A stretch of 64,000 bases of DNA from Owenia fusiformis (GCA_903813345.2 CAIIXF020000003.1:10308931-10372930); one strand, 5' to 3'. Positions 33,900 to 48,800 are shown, counted from the stretch's first letter. The notes: a model not told the origin generated them from the sequence alone. A program made the numbers and translations.

Positions 33900-36800
33900 G
33901 ATTTCAGTTGCAGCCATAACTCCCTCTCTCATAACATCACTTCCCTGTTGACACTGAAGGGAAAATATAAATACTTTGAAGAATATCAATTACTGACAAT
34001 ATAATCATCACAACATACATTCACAAGGCATTAACATGCAAAATGTCACCAGCTGCCATTTGTTACAAACACCGACCCCCGAATGCCGAACACCAAACGT
34101 TCACTTCTGGTGGTAAAATAAAAATGCTGCATGTGCATTTGGCTTTCCAAAATATATATCTCAAAATTTTTACCATTAGAAAAAAAATCAATACTACAAT
34201 AATGTAAATGAAAACAATATTCCATTTTCAAAATACATGCAATGGAAAATTCAAAATTCGAACAATGATGAGACTTTTACATTGTTGACACTTGCGACAG
34301 ATATCTCAATCAAAATCAAGGATGACAACTTGATGTGATGAAATTCCCATAATTATGATGAATATACAGTATACAATGATGCCAACCTATTAAATGATGA
34401 TGGTTCATCCAACGATGATAACTCATACAATGATGCTAAAACAGAATATAAGAACAATGATGACAACTCATATACCATTAGAATGAATATATATGATGAT
34501 GAAACCCCACACAATGGGGACAAATCATATAGATATAAACTTCAACAAATGAAACTTTTGCATACATGTACCTCCTTCACAGCTTTTCCCATTTTGGTAA
34601 TATCTTGTATCCTTCTGTCCATGAACTGCCAAGTCTCTAAATAATCCCCAGATTTGTCTTGTAACATGTATATCTCACTAGATTTGTAAACTGCTGCTAC
34701 TGAGAGACGCTTCGTGTACCAGTTCATCTGGAATAAATGCAAAATTGAGATGCAAAAATCTGTTCAACGATGGTAACTCAAACAAGGAAATAAACTCATA
34801 CAAAGCTCATACAATGATGATAACTCATACGATGATGATAACTCATACAATGATGATAACTCATACAATGATGAAAACTCATACAATGATGATAACTCAT
34901 ACAATGATGATAACTCATACGATGATGATAACTCATTACAATGATGAAAACTCAAAAAATGATGAAAGCTCATTAAGCTCAATCAATAATGTTGAATATA
35001 CAGGGTGTCAAATAAGTCCCGTCCCCCCTGCTACAGCTAGAACCTTAATAGATGGTGCCTAGTGTGATATACCATTGGAAAGATCATACAAAGTTATGTT
35101 AACTCATCAACTCTCAAGTATTTTGGATGAACTTCACCTATATTTTCATGATGTCTTTTATAGTTAGCATACCCTCCTTTAAGCAGATATTTTGCTTCAA
35201 AATGAGAAGGATTTGACCTCAGAAATACGTCAAAAATTTAATCTTTTTCGCATTCCACTTGATACAAAAATGTTTTCACCACTTACCTTGCTCCTCTTTT
35301 TTCTACACATCCTCCCCTATCCAGAAATTGGTTAAATTCATTGCCATAAACATATGTAGTCATTTTTAGGTCCTTTGACCTTTCTTATACCCGATTCTGA
35401 AAATCCTACGGAATGCGCCGAATTGCCATGTTTCTAGGCCTATGGTCACCTCAATTGATACACTGTAAAACTTTGTGAGATTGATTGACATGTGTCAGAT
35501 ATATGCTAATCAACGTAACTTTGGAAGACCTTTCCAATGATATATCACACTTGGTACCATACATCTTGGTTTTGGCTGAAGAGGGGGGGACGGGACTTAT
35601 TTGACACCCTGTATATAATGATGAAAACTTATACAAGATGACAATTCATAACTAGCTCATTTGGAAAAGGATCATGTTTGAAAATGCTAATAAATCTTTA
35701 GAAAAAGTTTAAGGAAACATATTACCAGCCACAGAGAGAAAAAAGTCCCTAGGGGAGCATAATATTACATATTTTGCATTCACTTTCCTCACAACTAACT
35801 CAACCTCCCTATGATTACTGACTCTTACTACTTACATCTGTAGATCTATCCCCAGCGTGATACCAAATTTCATCAACAAGATTTGCAAGATTCTGCCATG
35901 CAGTTGGTGCATTCTGTGGTAATGTCATTATTCCCATTGCCTAAAAGTAAACAATATATGCTTGTTAATGTATAGTATATATATAGGGCAGCATCTTTAT
36001 CAAATATGTGTAGCTCGACTAGATAATGGTGCAAGACCACTGTTTTTCCATTCAAAACAATCAAAATATGTACACTTAAACCTGTAAAATGGAACACCTT
36101 CATAACTGTACCCTTCAAGTAATGTAAAATGGACCTACGTGTATGTTGTTGAAACACCTACAGAAAGGCATTAGTTTGCATTCAAAATGTGTTTAAGAGT
36201 TTAACTGTACAAGTATGCAATTGTGGAACACCTTTCAAGTGGAGTATTATTTTGAGGTACAAACAGTGTTCCATTTATACAGGTTTTACTGAACATGTAT
36301 ACAATTGTGGAACACCTTTCAAGTGGAGTGTTATTTTGAGGTATAAACAGTGATCCATTTATACAGGTTTTACTGAACAAGTATACAATTGTGGAACACC
36401 TCTCAAGTGGAGTATTATTTTGAGGTATAAACAGTGTTCCATTTATACAGGTTTTACTGAACATGTATACAATTGTGGAACACCTTTCAAGTGGAGTGTT
36501 ATTTTGAGGTATAAACAGTGATCCATTTATACAGGTTTTACTGAACAAGTATACAATTGTGGAACACCTCTCAAGTGGAGTATTATTTTGAGGTACAAAC
36601 AGTGTTCCATTTATATAGGTTTTACTGAACAAGTATACAATTGTGGAACACCTCTCAAGTGGAGTATTATCTTGAGGTACAAACAGTGTTCCATTTATAT
36701 AGGTTTTACTGAACAAGTATACAATTGTGGAACACCTCTCAAGTAGAGTATTATTTTGAGGTACAAACAGTGTTCCATTTATACAGGTTTTACTGAACAA

Positions 36801-39800
36801 GTATACAATTGTGGAACACCTCTCAAGTGGAGTATTATCTTGAGGTACAAACAGTGTTCCATTTATATAGGTTTTACTGAACAAGTATACAATTGTGGAA
36901 CACCTCTCAAGTGGAGTATTATCTTGAGGTACAAACAGTGTTCCATTTATATAGGTTTTACTGAACAAGTATACAATTGTGGAACACCTCTCAAGTGGAG
37001 TATTATTTTGAGGTACAAACAGTGTTCCATTTATACAGGTTTTACTGAACAAGTATACAATTGTGGAACACCTCTCAAGTGGAGTATTATTTTGAGGTAC
37101 AAACAGTGTTCCATTTATATAGGTTTTACTGAACAAGTATACAATTGTGGAACACCTCTCAAGTGGAGTATTATTTTGAGGTACAAACAGTGTTCCATTT
37201 ATACAGGTTTTACTGAACAAGTATACAATTGTGGAACACCTCTCAAGTGGAGTATTATCTTGAGGTACAAACAGTGTTCCATTTATATAGGTTTTACTGA
37301 ACAAGTATACAATTGTGGAACACCTCTCAAGTAGAGTATTATTTTGAGGTACAAACAGTGTTCCATTTATACAGGTTTTACTGAACAAGTATACAATTGT
37401 GGAACACCTCTCAAGTGGAGTATTATCTTGAGGTACAAACAGTGTTCCATTTATATAGGTTTTACTGAACATGTATACAATTGTGGAACACCTTTCAAGT
37501 GGAGTGTTATTTTGAGGTATAAACAGTGATCCATTTATACAGGTTTTACTGAACAAGTATACAATTGTGGAACACCTCTCAAGTGGAGTATTATTTTGAG
37601 GTACAAACAGTGTTCCATTTATATAGGTTTTACTGAACAAGTATACAATTGTGGAACACCTCTCAAGTGGAGTATTATCTTGAGGTACAAACAGTGTTCC
37701 ATTTATATAGGTTTTACTGAACAAGTATACAATTGTGGAACACCTCTCAAGTAGAGTATTATTTTGAGGTACAAACAGTGTTCCATTTATACAGGTTTTA
37801 CTGAACAAGTATACAATTGTGGAACACCTCTCAAGTGGAGTATTATCTTGAGGTACAAACAGTGTTCCATTTATATAGGTTTTACTGAACAAGTATACAA
37901 TTGTGGAACACCTCTCAAGTGGAGTATTATCTTGAGGTACAAACAGTGTTCCATTTATATAGGTTTTACTGAACAAGTATACAATTGTGGAACACCTCTC
38001 AAGTGGAGTATTATTTTGAGGTACAAACAGTGTTCCATTTATACAGGTTTTACTGAACAAGTATACAATTGTGGAACACCTCTCAAGTGGAGTATTATTT
38101 TGAGGTACAAACAGTGTTCCATTTATATAGGTTTTACTGAACAAGTATACAATTGTGGAACACCTCTCAAGTGGAGTATTATTTTGAGGTACAAACAGTG
38201 TTCCATTTATACAGGTTTTACTGAACAAGTATACAATTGTGGAACACCTCTCAAGTGGAGTATTATCTTGAGGTACAAACAGTGTTCCATTTATACAGGT
38301 TTTACTGAACAAGTATATAATTGTGGAACACCTCTCAAGTGGAGTATTATCTTGAGGTACAAACAGTGTTCCATTTATACAGGTTTTACTGAACAAGTAT
38401 ATAATTGTGGAACACCTCTCAAGTGGAGTATTATCTTGAGGTACAAACAGTGTTCCATTTATACAGGTTTTACTGTACAAGTACACAATTGTGGAACACC
38501 TTTCAAGTGGAGTATTATTTTGAGGTACAAAAAGTGTTCCATTTTTACAGGTTTTACTGAACAAGTATACAATTGTGGAACACCTTTCAAGTGAAGTATT
38601 ATTTTGAGGTACAAACAGTGTTCCATTTATACAGGTTTTACTGAACAAGTATACAATTGTGGAACACCTTTCAAGTGGAGTATTATTTTGAGGTACAAAC
38701 AGTGTTCCAATTATACAGGTTTTACCGTACATTTATACAATTGTGGAACACCTTTCAAGTGGAGTATTATTTTGAGGTACAAACAGTGTTCCATTTATAC
38801 AGGTTTTACTGAACAAGTATACAATTGTGGAACACCTTTCAAGTGGAGTATTATTTTGAGGTACAAACAGTTTTCCATTTATACAGGTTTTACTGAACAA
38901 GTATACAATTGTGGAACACCTTTCAAGTGGAGTATTATTTTGAGGTACAAACAGTTTTCCATCTATACACGTTTAACTGTACATGTATACAATTGTGGAA
39001 CAACTTTCAAGTGGAGTATTATTTTGAGGTAAAAACAGTGTTCCATTTATACAGGTTTTACTGAACAAGTATACAATTGTGGAACACCTTTCAAGTGGAG
39101 TATTATTTTGAGGTACAAACAGTTTTCCATCTATACACGTTTAACTGTACATGTATACAATTGTGGAACAACTTTCAAGTGGAGTATTATTTTGAGGTAA
39201 AAACAGTGTTCCATTTATACAGGTTTTACTGAACAAGTATACAATTGTGGAACACCTCTCAAGTAGAGTATCATTTTGAGGTGAAAACAGTGTTCCATTT
39301 ATACAGGTTTTACTGAACAAGTATACAATTGTGGAACACCTCTCAAGTGGAGTATTATTTTGAGGTACAAACAGTGTTCCATTTATACAGGTTTTACTGT
39401 ACAAGTATACAATTGTGGAACACCTTTCAAGTGGAGTATTATTTTGAGGTAAAAACAGTGTTCCATTTATACATGTTTTACTGTACAAATATACAATTGT
39501 GGAACACCTTTCAAGTGGAGTATTATTTTGAGGTATAAACAGTGTTCAATTTATACAGGTTTTACTGTACAAGTATACAACTATGGAACACCTCTCAATT
39601 TATACAGGTTTTACTGAACAAGTATACAATTGTGGAATACCTTTCAAGTGGAGTATTATTTTGAGGTAAAAACAGTGTTCCATTTATACAGGTTTTACTG
39701 AACAAGTATACAATTGTGGAACCCCTTTCAAGTGGAGTATTATTTTGAGGTAAAAACAGTGTTCCATTTATACAGGTTTTACTGAACAAGTATACAATTG

Positions 39801-42800
39801 TGGAACCCCTTTCAAGTGGAGTATTATTTTGAGGTAAAAACAGTGTTCCATTTATACAGGTTTTACTGAACAAGTATACAATTGTGGAACCCCTTTCAAG
39901 TGGAGTATTATTTTGAGGTAAAAACAGTGTTCCATTTATACAGGTTTTACTGTACATGTATACAATTAAGCATGTAGTTATCTCAATGTCACAATTTGTA
40001 TTCCAGCAGTAACACTACAAGTGTCATCACAATGAAGCAAAATGCCACAACAGTCACATTTTAAAATGCAAAATAAAGGGAAAAAGAGAGAAATTAGCAC
40101 GAAATAAAATAAACAGGTATAAAGCAGATACTCTAAATTGTATGGAAATTTTAGAAAATCTGAAGCTTCATTCAAATTTTAGAGAGAAATTGAGTGAAAT
40201 GAGCACGAGCAGACGGACATTTTGCAAGAGATCTTAGATAAAGTTCAACTACCTAAGAACTGATAATACCATTGTAATCTCAAAACATCCCCTGCCAAAA
40301 TATTTTATTCTAATTATCCCCTCAAAAGTGTAAAATGACCATTGTTGATTATCAATTTTTAGTAGCATTTTAGTATATCTAGTATTGGGTCAATAACATT
40401 TTTGTTTCTCTAAGTTCCTCGTTTATTTGTCATTTCAACCAGATTTTATAAGACGATCATTTATTGAAGAATTTAATTCCACCATATTTTAATTATGTTA
40501 TTGTCTCAAGATAAGGCCATTGTTTGGGACATTTGTTTAACACGGACTCTTGATTGTTAATTTTTGAAGGCCATGCAATTCTGCAACAACCCCATCTCAG
40601 TCTTATATACAAGACAATGCATTAACATGCAAAATGTCACCACCTGCCATTTGTTACAGATGCCGAATGCCAACTACCAAATGCAAAATGCTGACCACCA
40701 AACAGCATCCACCAAGAAGTTGGAGACTTTAACATTAACCACAACTGGTGACATTGTTATATTATCATGAAATAAATAAATAAAATAAAATTAAAAAAAC
40801 TATCTGAAAGAAACTCCTCTCTGATTAGAAAAGTTTTCAAAAGATTGATATTCCATCATGTGTTAATGAACTTTTCTATAAGGAACAAGCATTAAGGAGG
40901 ATGTTGCATAATATATCCACAGGTTTTACTGTACAGTCATGTAGATATGTGATATCTGAAACACTTCATACAAGACTTGAAGTACAGAAACAGATATTTT
41001 ATCTTGTGGCCTAACCTTGGATGAAGGGGGTTGGGAACATGTCTAACACTCATCTACCCACATCTTAATGTCAACATAATTGCAAGGATCCCACATTTAG
41101 TCGATGAGAACAAATATTTTACATTGTGATTTCATTCAGTTCAAATCCAGTATGTTGTTGGTGGAACCAAAGAGCTGAAAAGGTGAGTTTTTTTTAAAAA
41201 TTTATTTGATTCCATTGTGATTTTATCTTTAATGTCACCAATGTTGCCTCCATATATATCTAGCAAGATAGTAATTTATATATGTTTAATTGTTTGTATT
41301 TCTTCATATTACATAAACTTGTCATTACTTAATGGAAGCTAATGAGGTGTGGTGTCACATCTGATGTCAACATAACACGATGTCACTCGGTCTGTTCAAT
41401 TTCAAGACATTTTTTTAAGATTTCTTAAATATTTTTGAGACTTCCTATGTGAACTCATTGTTAATGAAAGTCTTGAAAGTGTACTATTTTGTAAATCGAG
41501 TGGGAAATGATTTTGGCATTTTAGCAAATGAAACAGCCTTTTTCACTGACCTTTACCCCCAGACTGTCCAGACTGTAGCCAGCTTTTGCCAAGGGGGTTA
41601 ATTTTTTAAAATTCCAGGGGTTCACATTTGATCAGTTTGGCCCAGAATGCAAAAGTGCTAAGAATGGTGAATAACTGAATGATTTTAAAGGGGGTGGGGG
41701 GTTTGCTCACTTCTGCTGACCCCCCACCCCCCCAGTTATTGACCCGGTGTCACATATATGAAAACAAAATTGCATTTTTGTATGTTATTTTACAGAGCCA
41801 TGAGAGAAGAAAGGCCAACCCGATTGGTCAGTTTACCAATCAATCACGATATTGAGACATCGTCACGGATACTTCACCTCTACCTCGAACTGGAATCCCA
41901 CAATCATCATAACGATAAACACTCACTTACGAGGACCCCTTCAAGAAGCAAATCAAAAGAACCACGGACCCCTGGAAAAAGTCCAGTTACTCCAAAAGGT
42001 CAATCCCAATTTGATATCGCACTAGCAAACCGCCCGGGATATGTCTGTATTATCGGGCAGAAAAATCGGGTCTATGACGGAAACACATGGTACAAAATCA
42101 TATCCTCCGATAAACCGCAGAAAGTTATCCATGATTTGCAACCGGGATCCCCGTATCAGCTGCGACTGTGTTCGGTTTACCTCGTCAGCCAGATGCTTTC
42201 AGCTGAGGTTGCCGTGAAGCAAAATCTTCGTTCTACGCTCTCGGGAGGATGTATTAATGGTGATTGGTTCAAACTGGATATTATCGATTTATTGGATATT
42301 ACGGAAATCTTATGCAGGAAGTATGATGTGCTACAGGTCAACGATAACTCAGAACATTATTAGACATTCAAGACTTCCAAAGGCCCCTTTAAGTTAATTT
42401 CTGTTTACTGGAGATACATGTAAAAACATTCTTGAGGCAGTGCGTCCCAACCAGAATATCTTTTTGAGGAAAGGATTCTGTAGCTCCAGCTTCAGAAGAA
42501 AAAGGTTTGAGCCAAGGGATGTGTTCTGACAATTTTCAGACAAGGGACCTGCATAACTTGCATACTGAGTTACTGACTTGCTTCTTAATATCTAGGGTCT
42601 TAATGAACTTCAAATAAGAGTCATCTATGCAAATCTTGAACCTATAGATTGAACACTGATACAAGGAATAAACTTCTAAACGGCAAGGTCATCAATATAG
42701 TTTTATTGGTCGATATAATAAGCAGTAAAGACATGCATCAACCTCAAAATATTATTCTTGGTGAGATAAACAGTGGAAAGTAGTCGCTTTATAGTGTTTT

Positions 42801-45800
42801 AGTAATGTGGAAAGTTCTATCACGTCAACAGCCACATTCATCCTTTTCATCACTGTTTATCTTGCCATCTATCGTAAGACTTAAGAAACTACATTTCAAT
42901 CAAAGCAGGCTCTGAATTGGGGACTGGATACTCACCTGTGGCCATGTGTCTATATAAGGTATGATCATTCTAAGGCGTGTCTCCAGGGCCCATCTAATTA
43001 GCTTTGTTGTGCCTTTTTTCCTGGAAATGGGGAACAATGAACGAGGTTATTGTGAGAAAAAGGGAATATCAGAGGTAATTATTAGACTCCAGATTGAAAA
43101 TCTGGAGTCTATTGTTTTTGCCTGTTTTCTTTATTATTATTAGACTCCAGATTGAAAATCTGGAGTCTATTGCTTTTGCCAGTTTTCTTATTATTAGACT
43201 CCAGATGTCAATCTGGAGTCTATTGTTTTTGCCAGTATTCTTTATTATTCTTATTATTATTCTTCTACCTACGTTTTCTCAGTAACTAGAAGACATTGAG
43301 TCAAGATCTGTATATGGTCAGTTTAGGTCCAGTATCTAGTTTCTCGGAAATTGGTTCAATTTTTTTATCTAGGTCAAAGGTCAAGAACTAGGTCAAATCC
43401 AGTACTTTGTCACTTTTTCCCATTATCTCGGTCGTCCTTCAATATTTTCGATCAGGTTTTTTTTCATTGTGTTCCTCATTAAAAAGTAGGAAATCTAGAT
43501 TTTTGGTATCTCAAACCGATTTCGAGATATCAGTGTCCGAAAACGAGGTCCAAAAAAAAGTTCTCCGAATCCAATGTCAAGGATATTAGTCTTATAGGAA
43601 ATTTTCTCAGGATTCCGAATCTGAAAACCGAATTGAAATCCGACTTCCGGTTCAGGAGTTATGACGTTTTGAAAGTTCGAGAAAAATCGATCTGATGGTA
43701 CCCTTATAGAATGTCAAGAAAAGTAAAAAAAATTGTTATTCTTCTACCCACGTTTTCTCCTTAACTAGAAAACATTGAGTCAAGTCCTGTATATGGTCAA
43801 TTTAGGTCCAGTATCTAATTTCTCAGAGATTGGGTCAATTTTTTATCTAGGTCAAAGGTCAAGAACTAGGTCAAATCTTACATTTTCAACATTAAATCAA
43901 TTATCTTCGTCGTTATTTATCAAAACGTCTTCGTCATTTATTCATCATGTAGCTTAGAAAAAGCCCTTTCATAACTGTCCCTGTTTTTTTTTAATTACTC
44001 TTACCGATTTTGAAATATGGCGTCCAGAAAGTAGGTCAAAACAAAAGTTCTCTAAATTCAGGGTATGAGTTATGAATTAGGGGTAGAATTTTGTCAGGAA
44101 TCTGAATCTGGAAACCAAATTTCGATCCGACTTCCGGTTCGGAAGTTATGGCGTTTTGAAAGCTCAAAAATCGCTAAATTTGGTGCCCATGTTTAGTCAA
44201 TGGGGAAAAAGAGTTTTTTGAAGTGAAGAATACGAAATGTAGACTGAGTTCAGCTTCGTATAATCAAAGCCTTTAAAAGAAGGGGACCTCAAAAGCCACA
44301 TAGCTTCAAAATTTGGACACCAAAATGCCTAGTTCAAAATCTAGGTCAAATTCAAAGTTTTTTCCTATTTTTGCGATTCTGACACTACACTTTAATTATA
44401 TTCTTCGAAATTGTGTATACATGTAGTCAAGAGTGTGCTAATAGCGTTAGCCTTTTGCCGTCAGAAGGTATTTTGACCCACTTTTGAGATATGGTGTCCA
44501 AAAAGTAGGTCAAAATAAAAAGTTCTCCAAATTTAACGTTTGAGTTATGAATTAAGAATAGAATTTTCTCAGAGTTCCGAATCTGCAAACCAAATTTCGA
44601 TCCGACTTCTGGTTCCGAAGTTATGGCGTGTCCAAAAAGTAGGTCAAAATAAAAATTCGCCAAATTTGACGTATGAGTTATGAATTAGGGGTAGAATTTT
44701 GTCAGGAATCCGAAACTTTAAATCAAATTTCGATCCGACTTCCGGTTCGGAAGTTATGGTGTTTTGAAATTTCGGAAAATTGATCTGATGGTATCCTGAT
44801 AGAAAGTCAAGAGTAGAGAAGAAAATATTGAAAAATTCATCCATCCATCCTTCCTATCTGATCCTATCCTTCCTATCTATCCTTCCTTCGTATCCTTTCC
44901 TTCCTATCCTTTCCTATCATATCCTTTCTTCCTATTCTGTTCTATCCTATCCTTCTTTCTTATTCTATCCTATCGTTCCTTCCCATTCTATCCTATCCTA
45001 CCTTCCTATTTTATCCATCCATCTTATTCTGGATGACTCAGCTTATTCTGGATGACTCGGCTTATTTTAGATGACTGGGCTTAAAAAAGTCTAGATCTGG
45101 AGTCTGAAATTGAACTTCGTTCAATTTCCAAAGTCTAGTTATTATTATTATTATTATTTTTCTTCTTATTCTTCCTCCTTACAAGATTTCTCACCAACTA
45201 GAAGAACATACTTTAATCTGCTTACATGATCAACTAGGGAATGTATCTGGGATTATGGGAAATTAGGTCAAATTTTTATCTAGGTCAAAGGTCAAGAACT
45301 AGGTCAAATCCAGTACTTTGTCACTTTTTCCAATTATCTCGGTCGTCCTTCAATATTTTTGATCCGGGTTTTTTTCATTGTGTTCCTCATACAAAAGTAG
45401 AAAACCTAGGGTCGATTTAGTTTTTTGGTATCTCAAACCGATTTCGAGATATCAGTGTCCGAAAACGAGGTCCAAAAAAAAGTTCTCCGAATCCAATGTC
45501 CAGGATATCAGTCTTATAGGAAATTTTCTCAGGATTCCGAATCTGAAAACCAAATTTCGATCTGACTTCCGGTTCAGAAGTTATGGCGTTTTGAAATTTC
45601 GAGAAAAATCGATCTGATGGTATCCTGATAGAAAGTCAAGGAAAAAAGATTTTTTTGAAGTGTAAAATATGAGATATAGACTGAGTACAGCTTAAGATAA
45701 TGAATTCCTATAAAAGAAGGGGACCTCAAAATCTACCTAGTTTCAATATTTGGACACCAAAATGCCTAGGTCAAAATCTAGGTCAAATTCATAGTTTTTC

Positions 45801-48800
45801 CTTATTTTTGCGATTCTAGCACTACACTTTAATGATTTGCTACAAAAGTTTGTATACAGGTAGATAAGAGTGTGCTAATAGTGATAGCCTTTTGCCGTCA
45901 GAAAGTATTTTGACCCACTTTTGAGATATGGTGTCCGTAAAGTAGGTCAAAATAAAAAATTCTCATAATTTAACTTATGAGTTATGAATTAAGGGTAGAA
46001 TTTTCTCAGGAATCTGAATCTGCAAACCAAATTTCACTCCGACTTCCGGTCAAAAATTCCTACTTACCTAACTACCCACCTACCTACTCGGCTACCTACT
46101 TAGCTACTTACTTCTCAGCTACCTACTCAGCTACTTACTCAGCTACCTACTCATCTACTTACTCAGCTACCTACTCAGCTACTTACTCAATTACTTAATC
46201 ATCTACTTACTCAGCTTGCTACTCAGTTACTTACTCAGCTACCTACTCAAGTAAATCAATCTGGAGTCTTAAATTGAACTTTGTTCAATTTACCAATCTA
46301 GTTATTATTATTATTATTTTTCTTTCTTTTTTCTTCCTCCTCGCCAAATTTCTCGTCAACTATAACAGCTTACTTAATCAAACTTACATGGTTAACTAAA
46401 GACTGAAACCGGCTTTCTGGGAAATTAGGTCAAATTTTTATCTAGGTCAAAGGTCAAGAACTAGGTCAAATCTTACATTTTCAACATTCTTCATCATATC
46501 TTCGTCAATATTCTTCGTAACTCCTTCATCTTTTTTTCATCGTGTAGCTTAGAAAAAGGCGAATCAAAGATATGACATCAGAATTTTGATTACTCTTACC
46601 GATTTTGAGATACGGCGTCCGAAATGTAGGTCACGCCTAAACATGCTCCAAATCGAAGGTGTGAGCTATGAAAAAGATGTAGAATTTTCTCAGGAATCCA
46701 AATCTGCAAACCAAATTTAGATCGGACTTCCGGTTCGGAAGTTATGGCGTTTTGAAAGCTCAAAAATCGCTAAATTTGGTGCCTATGTTAAGTCAATGGG
46801 AAAAAAGACTTTTTCGAAGTGTAAAATACAGGATATTGACTGAGTACAGCTTAACATAATGAATGCTTATAAAAGAAGGGGACCTCAAAAGCTACATAGC
46901 TTCAAAATTTGGACACCAAAATGCCTAGGTCAAAATCAAGGTCAAATTCATAGTTTTTCCTTATTTTTACGATTCTGACACTACACTTTAATAATTTACT
47001 TCAAAATTTTGTATACAGGTAGCAAAGAGTGTGCTAATAGTGTTAGCCTTTTGCCGTCAGAAAGTATTTTGACCCACTTTTGAGATATGGTGTCCGAAAA
47101 GTAGGTCAAAATAAAAAGTTCTCCAGATTCAACGTATGAGTTATGAATTAAGGGTAGAATCTTCTCAGGAATCCGAATCTGCAAATCAAATTTCGATCCG
47201 ACTACCGGTTCGGAAGTTATGGCGTGTCCAAAAAGTAGGTCAAAATAAAAAATTCCAAATTTAACGTATGAGTTATGAATTAGGGGTAGAATTTTGTCAG
47301 AAATCCAAATCTGCAAACCAAATTACGATCCGACTTCTGGTTCGAAAGTTATGGGGTTTTGAAAGCTCAAAAATCGCTAAATTTGGTGCCCCATGTTATG
47401 TCAATGAGAAAAATGATTTTTTGAAGTGTAAAATACCAGATAAAGACTGAGTACAGCTTAATATTCTGAAAGCCTATAAAAGGAGGGGACCTCGAAGGCT
47501 ATCTAGCTTTAAAATTTGGACGCAAAAATGCCTTGGTCAAAATCTAGGTCAAATTCATAGTTTTTCCTTATTTTTGCGATTCTGACATTACACTTTAAGG
47601 ATTTGCTTCAAAATTTTGTATACAGGTATCAAAGAGTGTGCTTATAGTGTTAGCCTTCTGCCGTCAGAAAGTTTTTTGACCCACTTTTGAGATATGGTGT
47701 TCGAAATGTAGGTCAAAATAAAAAATTATCCAAATTTAACGTATGAGTTATGAATTAAGGGTAGAATTTTCTCAGGAATCAGAATCTTTAAACCAAATTT
47801 CGATCTAACTTCTGGTTAGATAGTTATAGCGGTTTGAAGTCTCGAAAAGTCGATATGATGATATCCCCATGTTAAGGTAATAGAGTCGAAGATAGCCTTC
47901 TTAAAAGTTGCTTAAATGTCTATATTCTAGCTGACTCAGCTTATTCTGAATGACTCAGCTTACAAGTTCTGGATGACTCAGCTTAAAAAAAATGTGAAAT
48001 CTGGAGTCTTAAATTGAACTTGTTCAATTTACATGTCTAGTTATAAATATAACTGTATAGAGTGTATTTAGACATTAAAGGTGCAACAATTTGTGCAGAA
48101 GGGGCATTCAACGATCATGGACTAGTGTCAAAATATATTCAAGTTTGGATATTTCATGAAGACTAGCATATATTTTTATTTTCTCCAAAGACCCTGGATG
48201 AACATTATTTCAGCTGATATTCCTCTTGAAACATGATGGATCTTCAAAATCTATAAGTGGGACTCCCTTTATAGAAGCTTTGAACTGAATTTACACATGC
48301 TAAAATTGATAGTTCATCCTTACATTTTAAGAAAATAGGTATGTCAAAGAAGATGTTAAGTCAAAATGTTGTCCTGATAGCTAAAAAAAGGAAAAAAAAT
48401 TGAATCTTCTCTCTACAGACCTTGTTGCCCCTTTAAATATCATTTTTGGCAAGTCAAAACCTACATTTAGGAACATTTAGTGTGTACAATTAACTATGAA
48501 TTCAAGGAAACCAGGATAAATTGCTCAAAATATATTTAATTTAGAAAAATCCGATTAAAAAAGTCAGATCGAATATAGAATCATATGTATACCATACACA
48601 CCAAATATCATTATTTAGTGGCATAAACAGCTGTAAACTGCAATAATATGTACCATTTTAGGGCTAAAATGGTGCAAATTATTGACAGTGTAAATATCAC
48701 AATATAGTTTTAGTATACTACGCATGTATAATGTAATAGTGATATGAGTCTTGCATCTAGCCTTGTTTTCTCTCCCATTTTTTACACACAGACCTCCCAG

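Larger units (their letters stand above)
43080..48045 (+). repeat. repeat B block: several duplicated modules
   Basis: About 5 kb built of diverged copies of the same 0.5 to 1.1-kb module: GTTTTCTC..AACTAGAAGACA start, TATCTAGGTCAAAGGTCAAG, a TTCGATCCGACTTCCGGTTC / GGAAGTTATGGCGTTTTGAA core, then TTTTTGAAGTG and GGGGACCTCAAAA. Copies start near 43260, 43740, 45170 and 46330. Three GACTCCAGATT..AATCTGGAGTC hairpins lie at 43082-43225. Related AATCTGGAGTCT...AAATTGAACT...GTTCAATTT pieces end sub-blocks near 45120, 46300 and 48030. No supported ORF. Another copy lies at 9400-10300. Confidence 0.8.

Noticed and set aside
34745-35062. HTMMIT repeat ORF
   Set aside because: 18-bp minisatellite in a COQ9 intron.
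36201-38732. 843-codon minus-strand ORF and matching + strand ORFs with 28-residue repeats
   Set aside because: The frames are produced by an 84-bp (3 x 28) satellite lying between COQ9 exons; both strands are open for the same reason and there is no non-repeat protein part.
36209-39966. CRISPR-like array
   Set aside because: Units are contiguous 84-bp tandem repeats without unique spacers, and the DNA is clearly eukaryotic.
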